Source of the DNA: Pseudomonas sp. BBP2017
GTDB taxonomy: Bacteria > Pseudomonadota > Gammaproteobacteria > Pseudomonadales > Pseudomonadaceae
Direction: 5' to 3'
Length of the DNA: 64,000 nt
Assembly: GCF_003024385.1 (NCBI RefSeq)
Contig: NZ_PVZN01000002.1
Span: forward strand, 310,001-374,000
Shown here: in pieces, positions 25,050 to 34,278 of the stretch
Position numbering within the stretch: position 1 is the stretch's first letter
Layout: each line of letters starts with the position of its first letter
Made by a program: the position numbers and the translations under genes
The notes under the pieces: model-generated
Told to the model about the DNA's origin: nothing
The model's database searches: none
The model's input: the letters and a program-made list of their open reading frames with translations, nothing else

Positions 25050-26240
25050 ATGCGCTTTTCCGATCTGACCCAACGCATTGCCGGTGACGGCGCCGCCGCC
25101 TGGGATATTCACTACCGCGCCCTCGAACTGCAGGCGCAAGGGCAAGACATTCTCTTGCTGTCGGTCGGCGACCCGGACTTCGACACCCCGGCGCCTATCG
25201 TCCAGGCCGCCATCGACAGCCTGCACAACGGCCACACCCACTATTCGGACGTGCGCGGCAAACTGGCTCTGCGCCAGGCCATCGCCCGTCGTCACCAGCA
25301 GCGTAGCGGCCAAGTGGTCAGCGCCGATCAGGTGACGGTGCTGGCGGGTGCCCAGTGCGCGCTGTTCTGTGTCGCTCAATGCGTGCTCAACCCTGGCGAT
25401 GAGGTGATTGTCGCCGAACCGATGTATGTCACCTACGAAGCCGTGTTCGGTGCCTGTGGCGCGACCGTGGTACCGGTGCCGGTGCGCTCGGAGAACGGCT
25501 TTCGCGTATGCCCCGAGGATGTCGCTGCGCGCATCACCCCACGCACCCGTGCGTTGGCCTTGAACAGCCCACACAATCCCTCCGGCGCAAGCCTGCCGCG
25601 TTCGACTTGGGAGGCGCTGGCCGAACTGTGCATTGGCCACGACCTGTGGCTGATTTCCGATGAGGTCTACAGCGAGCTGTTGTACGAAGGCGAACACATC
25701 AGCCCCGGTAGCCTGCCGGGCATGGCGCAACGCACGGCGACGTTGAACAGCTTGTCCAAGTCCCATGCCATGACCGGTTGGCGGGTAGGCTGGGTGGTGG
25801 GCTCGACAGCCTTGGCCGCGCATCTGGAAAACCTGGCACTGTGTATGCTCTATGGCTCGCCGGATTTCATCCAGGACGCCGCCGTAGTGGCCCTGGAGCG
25901 ACAGTTGCCAGAGTTGCTGGCAATGCGCGAAGCCTACCGTCAGCGCCGTGACCTGGTTTGCCAGTGTCTGGCCGATTGTCCGGGCCTGAAGGCACTCAAG
26001 CCTGATGGCGGCATGTTCGTGATGGTCGATATCCGCGAAACCGGCCTTAGCGCTCAGGATTTCTCCAACCGCTTGCTGGACCGTCATGGCGTGTCGGTGC
26101 TGGCCGGTGAAGCATTTGGCCCGAGTGCGGCGGGGCATATCCGTCTGGGCTTGGTGCTGGCTGACGAGCCGCTGCGCGATGCCTGCCAGCGCATTGCCCG
26201 CTGCGCGGCTGAACTGATGGAGGCCAAGGCCCATGCGTGA
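25050..26240 (+). CDS. aruH: Arginine:pyruvate transaminase AruH
   Basis: Class I/II PLP aminotransferase, 396 residues, that moves the alpha-amino group of L-arginine to pyruvate, giving 2-ketoarginine and alanine. Visible: NSPHNPSGA, the SDEVYSELLY segment, and PLP Lys237 in SLSKSHAMTGWRVGW. The gene follows aruI and overlaps the aldehyde dehydrogenase by 8 bases, so the three products act in sequence. P. aeruginosa has the same aruH-aruI neighbourhood with AruRS control. Confidence 0.92.
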   Translation: MRFSDLTQRIAGDGAAAWDIHYRALELQAQGQDILLLSVGDPDFDTPAPIVQAAIDSLHNGHTHYSDVRGKLALRQAIARRHQQRSGQVVSADQVTVLAGAQCALFCVAQCVLNPGDEVIVAEPMYVTYEAVFGACGATVVPVPVRSENGFRVCPEDVAARITPRTRALALNSPHNPSGASLPRSTWEALAELCIGHDLWLISDEVYSELLYEGEHISPGSLPGMAQRTATLNSLSKSHAMTGWRVGWVVGSTALAAHLENLALCMLYGSPDFIQDAAVVALERQLPELLAMREAYRQRRDLVCQCLADCPGLKALKPDGGMFVMVDIRETGLSAQDFSNRLLDRHGVSVLAGEAFGPSAAGHIRLGLVLADEPLRDACQRIARCAAELMEAKAHA

Positions 26241-27648
26241 GTATTCACGGTTGTTTATCGATGGCCGCTGGCAGGTGCCGTGCGGGCAGGGCATGGCGGA
26301 GGTGATCGACCCGGCCAGCGAGATGGTCACAGGTCGGGTGCCACTGGGCAATGAAGAGGACGTCAACCGCGCCGTAGCGGCCGCGCGCCAGGCATTTGCC
26401 GACTGGTCGCGCACGCCGTCGAGCGTACGAGCCGGTTACATCCAGGCCTTGGCCGCACAACTGACAGCGCGTGCCGAGGAGATGGCCAGCGTCATCACCG
26501 CTGAGCTGGGCATGCCGGTGCAGTGGTGTCGTAGCGTGCAGGTGGACGGGCCGATCGTCGGGCTTGAGCAGTACGTTGAACTGGCCGGCCTGATGGACGA
26601 AGTGCGTGAGGTCGGTAATTCTCTGGTGTACCGCGAAGCCGTTGGTGTCTGCGCGTTCATCAACCCGTGGAATTATCCGCTGCACCAGTTGATCGGCAAA
26701 CTGGCTCCTGCCTTGGCGGCGGGTTGTACGGTGGTGGTCAAGCCGAGCCAGGAAACCCCGCTGCATGCCTTCTTGCTGGCCGAGATGATCGAAGCCATCG
26801 GCTTGCCGGCCGGGGTGTTCAACCTGGTCAGCGGGCCCGGCTCGAAAGTCGGTGAGGCGCTGGCCCGGCATCCGCAGATCGACATGGTGTCCTTCACCGG
26901 TTCCACCGGCGCTGGTGTGCGCGTGGCCCAGGCCGCCGCGCCGACGGTGAAACGGGTGTGCCTGGAACTGGGCGGCAAATCACCGCTGTTGATTACTGCC
27001 GATGCTGACCTCGAAGCCGCCGTGCGTTATGGCGTACAGGACGTGATGATCAACTCCGGGCAGACCTGCACCGCCTTGACCCGCATGCTGCTGCCTGCCA
27101 GCCGCTATGACGAGGCCGTGGAAATTGCTCTGGCCGAGACCTGCACGCTGGTCATGGGCGATCCGCAAGACCCACAGAGTTTCCTAGGACCGATGTGTTC
27201 AGCGGCGCAGCGGCGTACGGTGCAGGATTACATTCGCATCGGCCAGGAAGAGGGCGCGCGCTTGCTCTGTGGTGGAGACAGTGCGCTGGGCTTCGAACGG
27301 GGTTTCTATGTGCAGCCAACCCTGTTCGCCGATGTTGATAACCGCATGCGCATTGCCCAGGAGGAAATTTTCGGTCCGGTGCTGTGCCTGATCCGCTACG
27401 ACGATGAAGCGCAGGCCATTGCCTTGGCCAACGATTCGCCGTTTGGCTTGTCCAGCGCTGTCTGGGCGGCTGACCGCGAGCGCGCCTTGCAGCTGGGCCG
27501 GCAACTGCGTGCCGGGCAGTGCTTCGTCAATGGCGCGGCATTCAACTACCAGGCGCCGTTCGGCGGCTACAAACAGTCGGGCAACGGCCGCGAGTGGGGC
27601 GAGGAGGGGCTGGCCGAGTTCGTCGAGGTCAAGGCTGTGCAGGTTTGA
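26233..27648 (+). CDS. Aldehyde dehydrogenase, probably for 4-guanidinobutyraldehyde
   Basis: NAD(P)-dependent aldehyde dehydrogenase, 471 residues. Visible: NPWNYPLHQL (near 139), GFTGS-type SFTGSTGAG, Glu245 in ELGGKSPL, catalytic Cys279 in NSGQTC, and the C-terminal PFGGYKQSGNGRE. It overlaps aruH by 8 bases, so it is co-translated. The natural job is oxidation of AruI's product to 4-guanidinobutyrate. In P. aeruginosa, as I recall, the enzyme for this step (KauB) is coded elsewhere, so this link would be a local addition. Confidence 0.88.
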   Translation: MREYSRLFIDGRWQVPCGQGMAEVIDPASEMVTGRVPLGNEEDVNRAVAAARQAFADWSRTPSSVRAGYIQALAAQLTARAEEMASVITAELGMPVQWCRSVQVDGPIVGLEQYVELAGLMDEVREVGNSLVYREAVGVCAFINPWNYPLHQLIGKLAPALAAGCTVVVKPSQETPLHAFLLAEMIEAIGLPAGVFNLVSGPGSKVGEALARHPQIDMVSFTGSTGAGVRVAQAAAPTVKRVCLELGGKSPLLITADADLEAAVRYGVQDVMINSGQTCTALTRMLLPASRYDEAVEIALAETCTLVMGDPQDPQSFLGPMCSAAQRRTVQDYIRIGQEEGARLLCGGDSALGFERGFYVQPTLFADVDNRMRIAQEEIFGPVLCLIRYDDEAQAIALANDSPFGLSSAVWAADRERALQLGRQLRAGQCFVNGAAFNYQAPFGGYKQSGNGREWGEEGLAEFVEVKAVQV

Positions 27649-27741
27649 TGTGCTGAGCATGACCTGTGTGAATAGTGAAATTCTGCTTCGGGCCAGCCGC
27701 GCTGCCCCTCCTACGCTGCAACCTGTTTAAGGAAACCCCTG

Positions 27742-28443
27742 ATGAATGTATTGATCGTTCACGCTCATCCCGAGCCGCAATCCTTCACCGCTGCCTTGCG
27801 CGACAAAGCCGTGGAAACCTTCCAGGCCCAGGGCCATCAAGTGCAGGTCAGTGACCTGTATGCGATGAACTGGAATCCGGTGGCCAGTGCCGAGGACTTC
27901 GGCTCCCGGGAAAACCCTGAGTACCTGGTCTATGCTCTGGAGCAGCGTCTGGGGGTCAAGAGCGGCTCGATTGCCGATGATATCCAGCAGGAACTGGACA
28001 AGCTGTTGTGGGCTGACCTGGTGGTGCTGAACTTCCCGATCTTCTGGTTCTCGGCCCCGGCCATCCTCAAGGGCTGGATCGACCGGGTGCTGGTGTCCGG
28101 TGTCTGCTATGGCGGCAAGCGCTTCTACGACCAGGGCGGCCTGGTCGGCAAAAAAGCCCTGGTGACCGTGACCCTCGGCGGGCGCGAGCACATGTTCGGC
28201 GAAGGGGCGATCCATGGGCCGCTGGAGGATATGCTGCGGCCGATCCTGCGTGGCACCCTTGCGTATGTCGGTTTTGATGTGCTGGAGCCATTTGTGGCCT
28301 GGCATGTGCCGTATATCAGTGAGGAGGCGCGCAAAGACTTCTTGCAAAGTTATCAGCAGCGTCTGCAGCACTTGTCGGATGACCAGCCGCTGGCGTTTGT
28401 GCGCTTGTCGCAGTTTGATGAGGCGCTGTATCCGTTGGCTTGA
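27742..28443 (+). CDS. NAD(P)H:quinone oxidoreductase, flavodoxin-2 family
   Basis: A 233-residue NQO1/MdaB-like flavoprotein for two-electron quinone reduction. It starts with the flavodoxin strand and FMN/FAD loop MNVLIVHAHPEPQSFTAAL, has FPIFWFSAPAILKGWIDRV near residues 97-115, and TLGGREHMFG. It lies 93 bases after the aldehyde dehydrogenase with its own AAGGAAA site. A quinone reductase holds this place beside aruH in P. aeruginosa too (from memory). Its part in arginine breakdown is unclear. Confidence 0.87.
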   Translation: MNVLIVHAHPEPQSFTAALRDKAVETFQAQGHQVQVSDLYAMNWNPVASAEDFGSRENPEYLVYALEQRLGVKSGSIADDIQQELDKLLWADLVVLNFPIFWFSAPAILKGWIDRVLVSGVCYGGKRFYDQGGLVGKKALVTVTLGGREHMFGEGAIHGPLEDMLRPILRGTLAYVGFDVLEPFVAWHVPYISEEARKDFLQSYQQRLQHLSDDQPLAFVRLSQFDEALYPLA

Positions 28444-28545
28444 GGCTTTTTGCCCACCCACCCATTCGGGTTATGGTCGCCACCCGCGAATCACCTGATA
28501 GTAAGTCCATCGGCTCACCCTGAGCAGTCACACGACGGAGTTGCT

Positions 28546-29649
28546 ATGCGCAAGGCACTGAAGGTGATGTGCAGTGTGTTGCTGGCGTCCACCGCCACGG
28601 CCACCCTGGCCGCTGAAGTGGATACCGGCAATACACTCAGGTTGTATAACTGGACGGACTACATCGGCGAAACCACCCTGGCCGATTTCGAGAAAGCCAC
28701 GGGTATCAAGGTGATCTACGACACCTTCGATGGCTACGAAACCGTACAGACCAAATTGCTCACCGGCCGCTCCGGCTACGACCTGGTCATGCTCAACGCC
28801 TCCCTGGTGCCGCCACTGATCAAGGCCGGGGTGTTCCAGCCGCTGGACAAGCAACAGTTGCCGAGCTGGCACAACCTCGACGCCCAAGTGGTGCAGGCGC
28901 TACAAGGTTATGACCCGGGCCTGAAATACTCCGCGCCCTATACCTGGGGCAGTAACGGGGTGACCTACAACGTCGAAAAGATCAAAGCGCGCATGCCCGA
29001 TGCGCCGATCGGTTCGCTGGCCATGCTGTTCGACCCGAAGATCGTCTCGCGCTTTGCCGACTGCGGCGTGACCCTGATGGACGCGCCCACCGAGGTGATC
29101 CCGCTGGCGCTCAAGTACCTGGGCAAAGACCCACGCAGCGCGGCGCCGTCTGACCTCAAGGCCGTCGAAAAGCTGCTGCTGGACATCCGCCCCTTTATCA
29201 AGAAATTCGACTCGGTGAACTACCTCACCAGCCTGCCCAATGGTGATGTGTGCATGGCCCTGACCTGGTCGGGTGACTACGCCATCGCCCAGGCCCGGGC
29301 CGAGGAGGCGAAAAAAGACATCAAATTGTCGTTCTTCATCCCCAAGGAAGGCTCGCTGATCTGGTTCGACAACCTTTACCTGCCCAAAGATGCGCCGCAC
29401 AGCGCCAACGCCCATCGTTTCGTCGAGTTTCTGTTGCAGCCGCAGACCATGGCGCAGGTGACCAACTACATCCGCTACGCCAACAGCAACGCAGCGGCCA
29501 CGACCTTGGTGCAGGCGGACATCCGCAACGATCCGGCGATCTATCCCGATGACGCCACCCGCGAGCGCCTGTTTGCCCAGAAAACCCAGGACGCCCGGGA
29601 TATGCGCGCGATCACCCGGGTCTGGAGCACGGTCAAGACCGGTTTTTGA
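28546..29649 (+). CDS. Polyamine-type ABC transporter substrate-binding protein (solo)
   Basis: A 367-residue PotF/SpuD-like periplasmic protein. The signal peptide ends near residue 22 (TLAAEVD), followed by the family's hallmark LRLYNWTDYIGE, where Trp and Tyr line the polyamine site. I start at the ATG with GGAG 6 bases before it; upstream codons are unlike a signal peptide. No permease or ATPase genes adjoin. A class III aminotransferase follows 34 bases on, so binding protein and first catabolic enzyme are probably co-expressed. Ligand could be putrescine, agmatine or another diamine. Confidence 0.9.
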   Translation: MRKALKVMCSVLLASTATATLAAEVDTGNTLRLYNWTDYIGETTLADFEKATGIKVIYDTFDGYETVQTKLLTGRSGYDLVMLNASLVPPLIKAGVFQPLDKQQLPSWHNLDAQVVQALQGYDPGLKYSAPYTWGSNGVTYNVEKIKARMPDAPIGSLAMLFDPKIVSRFADCGVTLMDAPTEVIPLALKYLGKDPRSAAPSDLKAVEKLLLDIRPFIKKFDSVNYLTSLPNGDVCMALTWSGDYAIAQARAEEAKKDIKLSFFIPKEGSLIWFDNLYLPKDAPHSANAHRFVEFLLQPQTMAQVTNYIRYANSNAAATTLVQADIRNDPAIYPDDATRERLFAQKTQDARDMRAITRVWSTVKTGF

Positions 29650-29683
29650 ATGCCCCCCAATTCCCATCGCCAAGGAACAGACC

Positions 29684-31102
29684 ATGGCTACGTCAAACAA
29701 CGCTGTCGCAACCCCTTTTGCCCGTGATCCGCTGGTGGAGGCCGACAAGGCCCACTACATGCACGGCTATCACATGTTCGACGAGCACCGCGAGCAGGGT
29801 GCGCTGAACATTGTTGCCGGGGAGGGCGCCTATATCCGTGACACCGAGGGCAAGCGCTTCCTCGATGCGGTAGGCGGCATGTGGTGCACCAACATTGGCC
29901 TGGGCCGTGAGGAAATGGCCCTGGCCATCGCCGACCAGGTGCGCAAGCTGGCCTATTCCAATCCGTTTTCAGACATGGCCAACACCGTCGCCATCGAGCT
30001 GTGCGAGAAACTCGCCCAGCTGGCCCCGGGTGATCTTGACCATGTGTTCCTCACCACCGGCGGCTCGACCGCGGTCGATACTGCCTATCGCCTGGTCCAG
30101 TACTACCAGAACTGCCGGGGCAAGCCGCACAAGAAGCACATCATCGCGCGTTACAACGCCTATCACGGCTCCACCACCCTGACCATGTCGATCGGCAACA
30201 AGGCGGCCGACCGCGTGCCAGAGTTCGACTACGCCCACGACTTGATTCACCACGTCTCCAACCCCAACCCATACCGGGCGCCGGATGACATGGATGAGGC
30301 CGAGTTTCTCGATTTCCTGGTGGCCGAGTTCGAAGACAAGATCCTCTCGCTGGGCGCCGACAATGTCGCGGCGTTCTTTGCCGAGCCGATCATGGGCTCG
30401 GGCGGGGTGATCATCCCGCCCAAGGACTATTTCCTGCGTATGTGGCAGGTCTGCCAGACCTACGACATCCTCTTTGTCGCCGATGAGGTGGTGACCTCCT
30501 TCGGACGCCTCGGCACCTTCTTTGCCAGTGAAGAGCTGTTCGGGGTGCAGCCGGATATCATCACCACGGCCAAAGGCCTGACCTCGGCCTACCTGCCGCT
30601 GGGCGCTTGCATTTTCTCCGATCGAATCTGGAAGGTTATTGCCGAGCCAGGCAAGGGCCGTTGCTTCACCCACGGCTTTACTTACAGTGGCCACCCGGTG
30701 TGTTGCACGGCGGCGCTGAAGAATATCGAGATCATCGAGCGGGAAAACCTGCTGGCCCACGTCAATGATGTCGGTGGTTACTTGGAACAACGTCTGCAAA
30801 GCCTGCGTGAGCTGCCGCTGGTGGGCGACGTGCGTTGCATGAAGCTGATGGCCTGCGTCGAGTTCGTCGCCGACAAACGCAGCAAGGCGTTGTTCGCCGA
30901 TGAGGTGAACATCGGTGAGCGTATCCACCGCCGCGCCCAGGACAAAGGCTTGCTGGTGCGGCCGATCATGCACCTGAACGTGATGTCCCCGCCCTTGATC
31001 ATCACCCATATGCAAGTGGACGAGATTGTCGAGGTGCTGCGCCAGTGCATTATCGAGACCGCCAACGAGTTGCGGCGCGAAGGGCTGTACAGCGGTACAT
31101 GA
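29684..31102 (+). CDS. Class III aminotransferase (putrescine/omega-amino acid type)
   Basis: PLP enzyme of 472 residues, in the group with SpuC-type polyamine:pyruvate aminotransferases. Visible: DAVGGMWCTNIG near the N-terminus, TTGGSTAVDTAYRL, NAYHGST, FVADEVVTSFGR with the PLP-ring Asp, and PLP Lys297 in TTAKGLTSAYLPLG. The MATSNN start has an AAGGAAC site. It follows the polyamine binding protein. A terminal amino group of a diamine is the likely donor, but beta-alanine, GABA or agmatine cannot be excluded. Confidence 0.88.
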   Translation: MATSNNAVATPFARDPLVEADKAHYMHGYHMFDEHREQGALNIVAGEGAYIRDTEGKRFLDAVGGMWCTNIGLGREEMALAIADQVRKLAYSNPFSDMANTVAIELCEKLAQLAPGDLDHVFLTTGGSTAVDTAYRLVQYYQNCRGKPHKKHIIARYNAYHGSTTLTMSIGNKAADRVPEFDYAHDLIHHVSNPNPYRAPDDMDEAEFLDFLVAEFEDKILSLGADNVAAFFAEPIMGSGGVIIPPKDYFLRMWQVCQTYDILFVADEVVTSFGRLGTFFASEELFGVQPDIITTAKGLTSAYLPLGACIFSDRIWKVIAEPGKGRCFTHGFTYSGHPVCCTAALKNIEIIERENLLAHVNDVGGYLEQRLQSLRELPLVGDVRCMKLMACVEFVADKRSKALFADEVNIGERIHRRAQDKGLLVRPIMHLNVMSPPLIITHMQVDEIVEVLRQCIIETANELRREGLYSGT

Positions 31103-31149
31103 ATGGGCCACAGGTGCAGGCTCGTGCCCCAGCCGTTAGACTGCGGAGC

Positions 31150-31971
31150 ATGAGCCACACATCCCCTGAAACCCCGATCTGCCTGTCGTTTGGCGCCCTG
31201 CAGCAATGGCATGCAGCGCTGCAGAACGCTTTTGCCCACAGCGAAACGGCGGATGCCCTCGGGCACCTGGCCGCCGCCATCAGCCAGCTGGTGGCGGTCG
31301 AGTCGATGATGATCAGCCTCGAGTGCCAGGGCCAGGCACCTCAGTTGCTGTACCAGCAGGGCATCCCCGAGCAGCACCGCGACGCTATTCTCAATCGCTA
31401 CTTCGCCGCTGGCTACCTGCTCGATCCCTTCTGTCTGGCGGTGGAAAGTGGCTTGGCTGAAGGCTTCTACCACCTCGAAGATATCGCCCCGGACCACTTT
31501 TTCGACAGTGACTATTACAAGACCTATTACCTGGGCACCGGCTGTAGTGAAGACAGCTATTTCATTGCCGATATCGGTGATGCGCGGAAGATTTCCCTGA
31601 GCCTGTTCCAGGGCTGCAGCGGTTCGCGCCTGAGCGGCGAGCAGGTCAATCTGTTGCGCGCCGTCGAGCCGATGGTCCGCGAGCTGCTGGCGCGCTTTGC
31701 CCGTCATGGCCTGGCGCAAACCGGCAATGCCGGCGGGCACAACAGTCTCCAGGCCGCATTCGACAGTTTTGGCTGCCAGGTACTGACCGATCGCGAGCGC
31801 GAAGTGGCGCACATGATCCTGCGCGGTCACTCGGCCAAGTCCACGGCCGGCGAACTGGGCATTTCCCCGGAAACCGTGCGTATGCACCGCAAAAATCTCT
31901 ACCAGAAACTGCAGATCAACTCCCAGTCGGAGCTGTTTGCGCGGTTTATCGACTGGTTGCGTCAGGGCTGA
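31150..31971 (+). CDS. LuxR-type HTH regulator
   Basis: A 273-residue regulator whose C-terminal 65 residues form a LuxR/GerE helix-turn-helix (LTDREREVAHMILRGHSAKSTAGELGISPETVRMHRKNL). The N-terminal 200 residues resemble no domain I can name; they are not an obvious autoinducer-binding or receiver domain. The start is uncertain: 31150 is chosen for the reasonable N-terminus, but an ATG at 31099 overlapping the aminotransferase stop (ATGA) would allow coupling. It probably controls the aminotransferase/binding-protein pair. Confidence 0.8.
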   Translation: MSHTSPETPICLSFGALQQWHAALQNAFAHSETADALGHLAAAISQLVAVESMMISLECQGQAPQLLYQQGIPEQHRDAILNRYFAAGYLLDPFCLAVESGLAEGFYHLEDIAPDHFFDSDYYKTYYLGTGCSEDSYFIADIGDARKISLSLFQGCSGSRLSGEQVNLLRAVEPMVRELLARFARHGLAQTGNAGGHNSLQAAFDSFGCQVLTDREREVAHMILRGHSAKSTAGELGISPETVRMHRKNLYQKLQINSQSELFARFIDWLRQG

Positions 31972-32050
31972 GCCGCGTGTCAGGCGCAGGCCTGCACCTG
32001 CGCATTGCACGGGATAATAGGGGCGCCAGACTCTGTTTGGAGGACCGACC

Positions 32051-32506
32051 ATGAACAGCAATCAGAGCAGCCTTCCGAGTGGCCTCGCCCTGGCGTTGGC
32101 CATATTCTGCGTGGCACCTGCAGCGCTTGCACAACCGAGCGCTGAAGAGCCCATCGATATGTCCGCGGTGCACTTGCAGCCCAGGGAACAAAATGGCATC
32201 AGCTACCTGGAGGGCGGCATTGGTATCGATGAGTCCCGCGCCCTGCAACAGACGCGTGGCTACAACCTGCAAATCACCTTGTCGAGCGGGCCGGAAAACA
32301 AATACCAGAGCGGTGCCGAGCTGCGTATCGAATCGGCCAACGGCCAGCCGGTGCTGACCCTGCAGGACATCGGGCCGATGCTCTACGCTAAGGTCCCGGC
32401 CGGTCATTACCAGGTGGTTGCCAGCGTGAATGGCCAACAGTTGCGCCAGCAGGTGCTGATCGACGGCACCGCCCCGGTCAAGGTCAACCTGCACTGGCCT
32501 GAGTAA
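32051..32506 (+). CDS. Exported hypothetical protein
   Basis: A 151-residue protein with a signal peptide (cleavage near ALAQP, residue 27) and an excellent GGAGGA ribosome site. The mature part is predicted beta-rich, with a PAGHYQVVASVNG segment like the repeated strands of carboxypeptidase-regulatory or PEGA-like domains. Conserved-looking but unrecognised. It is 8 bases ahead of the dioxygenase gene, so probably co-transcribed. Confidence 0.7.
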   Translation: MNSNQSSLPSGLALALAIFCVAPAALAQPSAEEPIDMSAVHLQPREQNGISYLEGGIGIDESRALQQTRGYNLQITLSSGPENKYQSGAELRIESANGQPVLTLQDIGPMLYAKVPAGHYQVVASVNGQQLRQQVLIDGTAPVKVNLHWPE

Positions 32507-32514
32507 GGGCTGGC

Positions 32515-33273
32515 ATGGACGATCAATCCTTTCTTAACCTGGGCCTGAGTGCCCTGCAGCGGGACGGTTTCCTGCTGTTGCCCGGGGTGTTGTCGCCCTC
32601 GCAGGTCGCCCAGTTGCAAGCGGCGATCAGTACCCTCGTGGCCCGGCACTGGGACTATAACGGCTTGCTGGAACACTATAAATGCGTGTTCAATCGCGAT
32701 CCGTTGTGGCTGACCTATCTTGACCTGCCAGGCGTCATCGAACTGGCCGAGGCGGCGCTGGGCGAGGATTGTCACATCATCGGCCAGACCGCCTGGCGCA
32801 GTCATCCCGGCTATCAGGGGATGCCGTTGCACCTGGATTATCTGGTGATGGAGTTACCCCCGGCACTGTTGGCTGATCCTGGTTTCGAGTTGCCTATGCA
32901 GATCTGTACCGTGCAGTTTTATCTGGACGATATCGATGCCGAGCTGTGCCCGACCCGGGTGCTGCCGGGCAGCCACAGGGCAGGGCGCAAGCCTGCGCCG
33001 GGCGAGCAGCAGTGGCAGGGACAGTCAGCACAAAGCATCCTCTGCCGGGCGGGCGATGCGCTGATGTTTCGTAGCGAACTCTGGCACGGCGGCAGCGACA
33101 ACCGCAGTGCTGATCGCACCCGCTCGATGCTGCAGGTGCACTATGGCCGGCGCATGGTCGCGCAAAAGTTTTCACCGTATCTGTACTGGCAGTTCAACCC
33201 GGCAATCCTCGCCGCTGCAACCGCGCGTCAGCGACGCCTGCTCGGCGAGCATGCCGAAGCCGAATATGACTGA
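32515..33273 (+). CDS. PhyH-family Fe(II)/2-oxoglutarate dioxygenase
   Basis: A 252-residue protein of the phytanoyl-CoA dioxygenase family. An HLD iron-binding motif lies in GMPLHLDYLVM near residue 104, and the distal His in SELWHGGSDNRS near residue 190 is followed by an Arg-containing segment that would bind 2-oxoglutarate. Family substrates range from acyl-CoAs to ectoine and small metabolites, so no substrate is offered. It follows the small exported protein and converges on the universal stress gene with a 3-base gap. Confidence 0.82.
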   Translation: MDDQSFLNLGLSALQRDGFLLLPGVLSPSQVAQLQAAISTLVARHWDYNGLLEHYKCVFNRDPLWLTYLDLPGVIELAEAALGEDCHIIGQTAWRSHPGYQGMPLHLDYLVMELPPALLADPGFELPMQICTVQFYLDDIDAELCPTRVLPGSHRAGRKPAPGEQQWQGQSAQSILCRAGDALMFRSELWHGGSDNRSADRTRSMLQVHYGRRMVAQKFSPYLYWQFNPAILAAATARQRRLLGEHAEAEYD

Positions 33274-33276
33274 CGT

Positions 33277-34173
33277 TCATGCCACGGCCTTGACCGCCAG
33301 GACATTGCACAGGTTGTGATCGATGACATGCTCGGTGGTACTGCCGGTCAGGCGTTCAAGCAGTTTGCGCGGATGATTGCCCATCACCAGCACGTCGGTA
33401 CGGTTGTGGGCGACGAAGTCGGCGATGCTGCGGGTAATCGGTGCCGACAGGAAGTGCTGACGTTCCTCCGGCACGCCGTGACGCACGGCCAGGTGTTCGA
33501 AGGCCTTGTGAATCGACTTGCGCACATCGCTGCCGAAACCGGGCATGGTCACCGCACCGGCGCCGAAGTCGGCGAGGTGAGTCTGGGCGTTGTCACACAC
33601 ATGCAACAGGTGCAGTTCGGCGTTGCACTGACGGGCGAGGTTGGCAGCGGCCTCGATCACGGTTTCGTTGAGGTCGTTGTGCGGGTGTTCAGGGTGGGTC
33701 GGGTCGACGGCGGCGACCACAACGCGCGGCAGCGGGCAGTGCACTGCAGAAACAAGGTGCACCGGACACGGGCATTCGCGCAGTAGTTGCCAATCCAGCG
33801 GGGTGAATAGCAGGCGCTTGTAGGCGGGCTCGTGCTGCACATCCTTGATCAGCAGGTCCGGTTCGATTTCCGCCACCTGGTTCAGCGTCGCGCCCAGAAG
33901 ATCTCGGGTCAGGATCACCTCGGTGCTGACCCGGATACCGTTTTCATGCAGCAACGTGGCTTCGTCGGCGAGCCACTGGCGGCTGTCTTCGACGCGGGTC
34001 TGGTTGCGGTGCTCGTCGCCGCTGAGCAGACCGAGGGTGTCGACCTCCTCGACCATCGCGCAGATATGCAGGGTGGCACCGGTGGCGTGGGCCAGGGCGG
34101 CGGCGCGCTCCAGTGCCGGGGTGTGGCGCATGTCGTCGCCGACCATCAGGAACAGGCGTTGGTACTGGCTCAT
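33277..34173 (-). CDS. Tandem universal stress protein (UspE-like)
   Basis: A 298-residue cytoplasmic protein with two Usp domains (about residues 3-145 and 150-298). The second carries an ATP-binding-type GNHPRKLLERLTGSTTEHV segment. The MSQYQRLF start has GGAGGTG 6 bases upstream; the longer frame would add eight codons. In E. coli UspE acts in stress tolerance and motility. It appears monocistronic. Confidence 0.88.
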   Translation of the reverse strand: MSQYQRLFLMVGDDMRHTPALERAAALAHATGATLHICAMVEEVDTLGLLSGDEHRNQTRVEDSRQWLADEATLLHENGIRVSTEVILTRDLLGATLNQVAEIEPDLLIKDVQHEPAYKRLLFTPLDWQLLRECPCPVHLVSAVHCPLPRVVVAAVDPTHPEHPHNDLNETVIEAAANLARQCNAELHLLHVCDNAQTHLADFGAGAVTMPGFGSDVRKSIHKAFEHLAVRHGVPEERQHFLSAPITRSIADFVAHNRTDVLVMGNHPRKLLERLTGSTTEHVIDHNLCNVLAVKAVA

Positions 34174-34278
34174 GGTGCACCTCCGGTCGCGTTGCATTGC
34201 CAGGCCCCGAGCTAGAGTTTAGCCCATTGCCTGCAATGCCCCCGCAGCCAGCAGCAACGCGCCCCGACCGCTGGTCAC

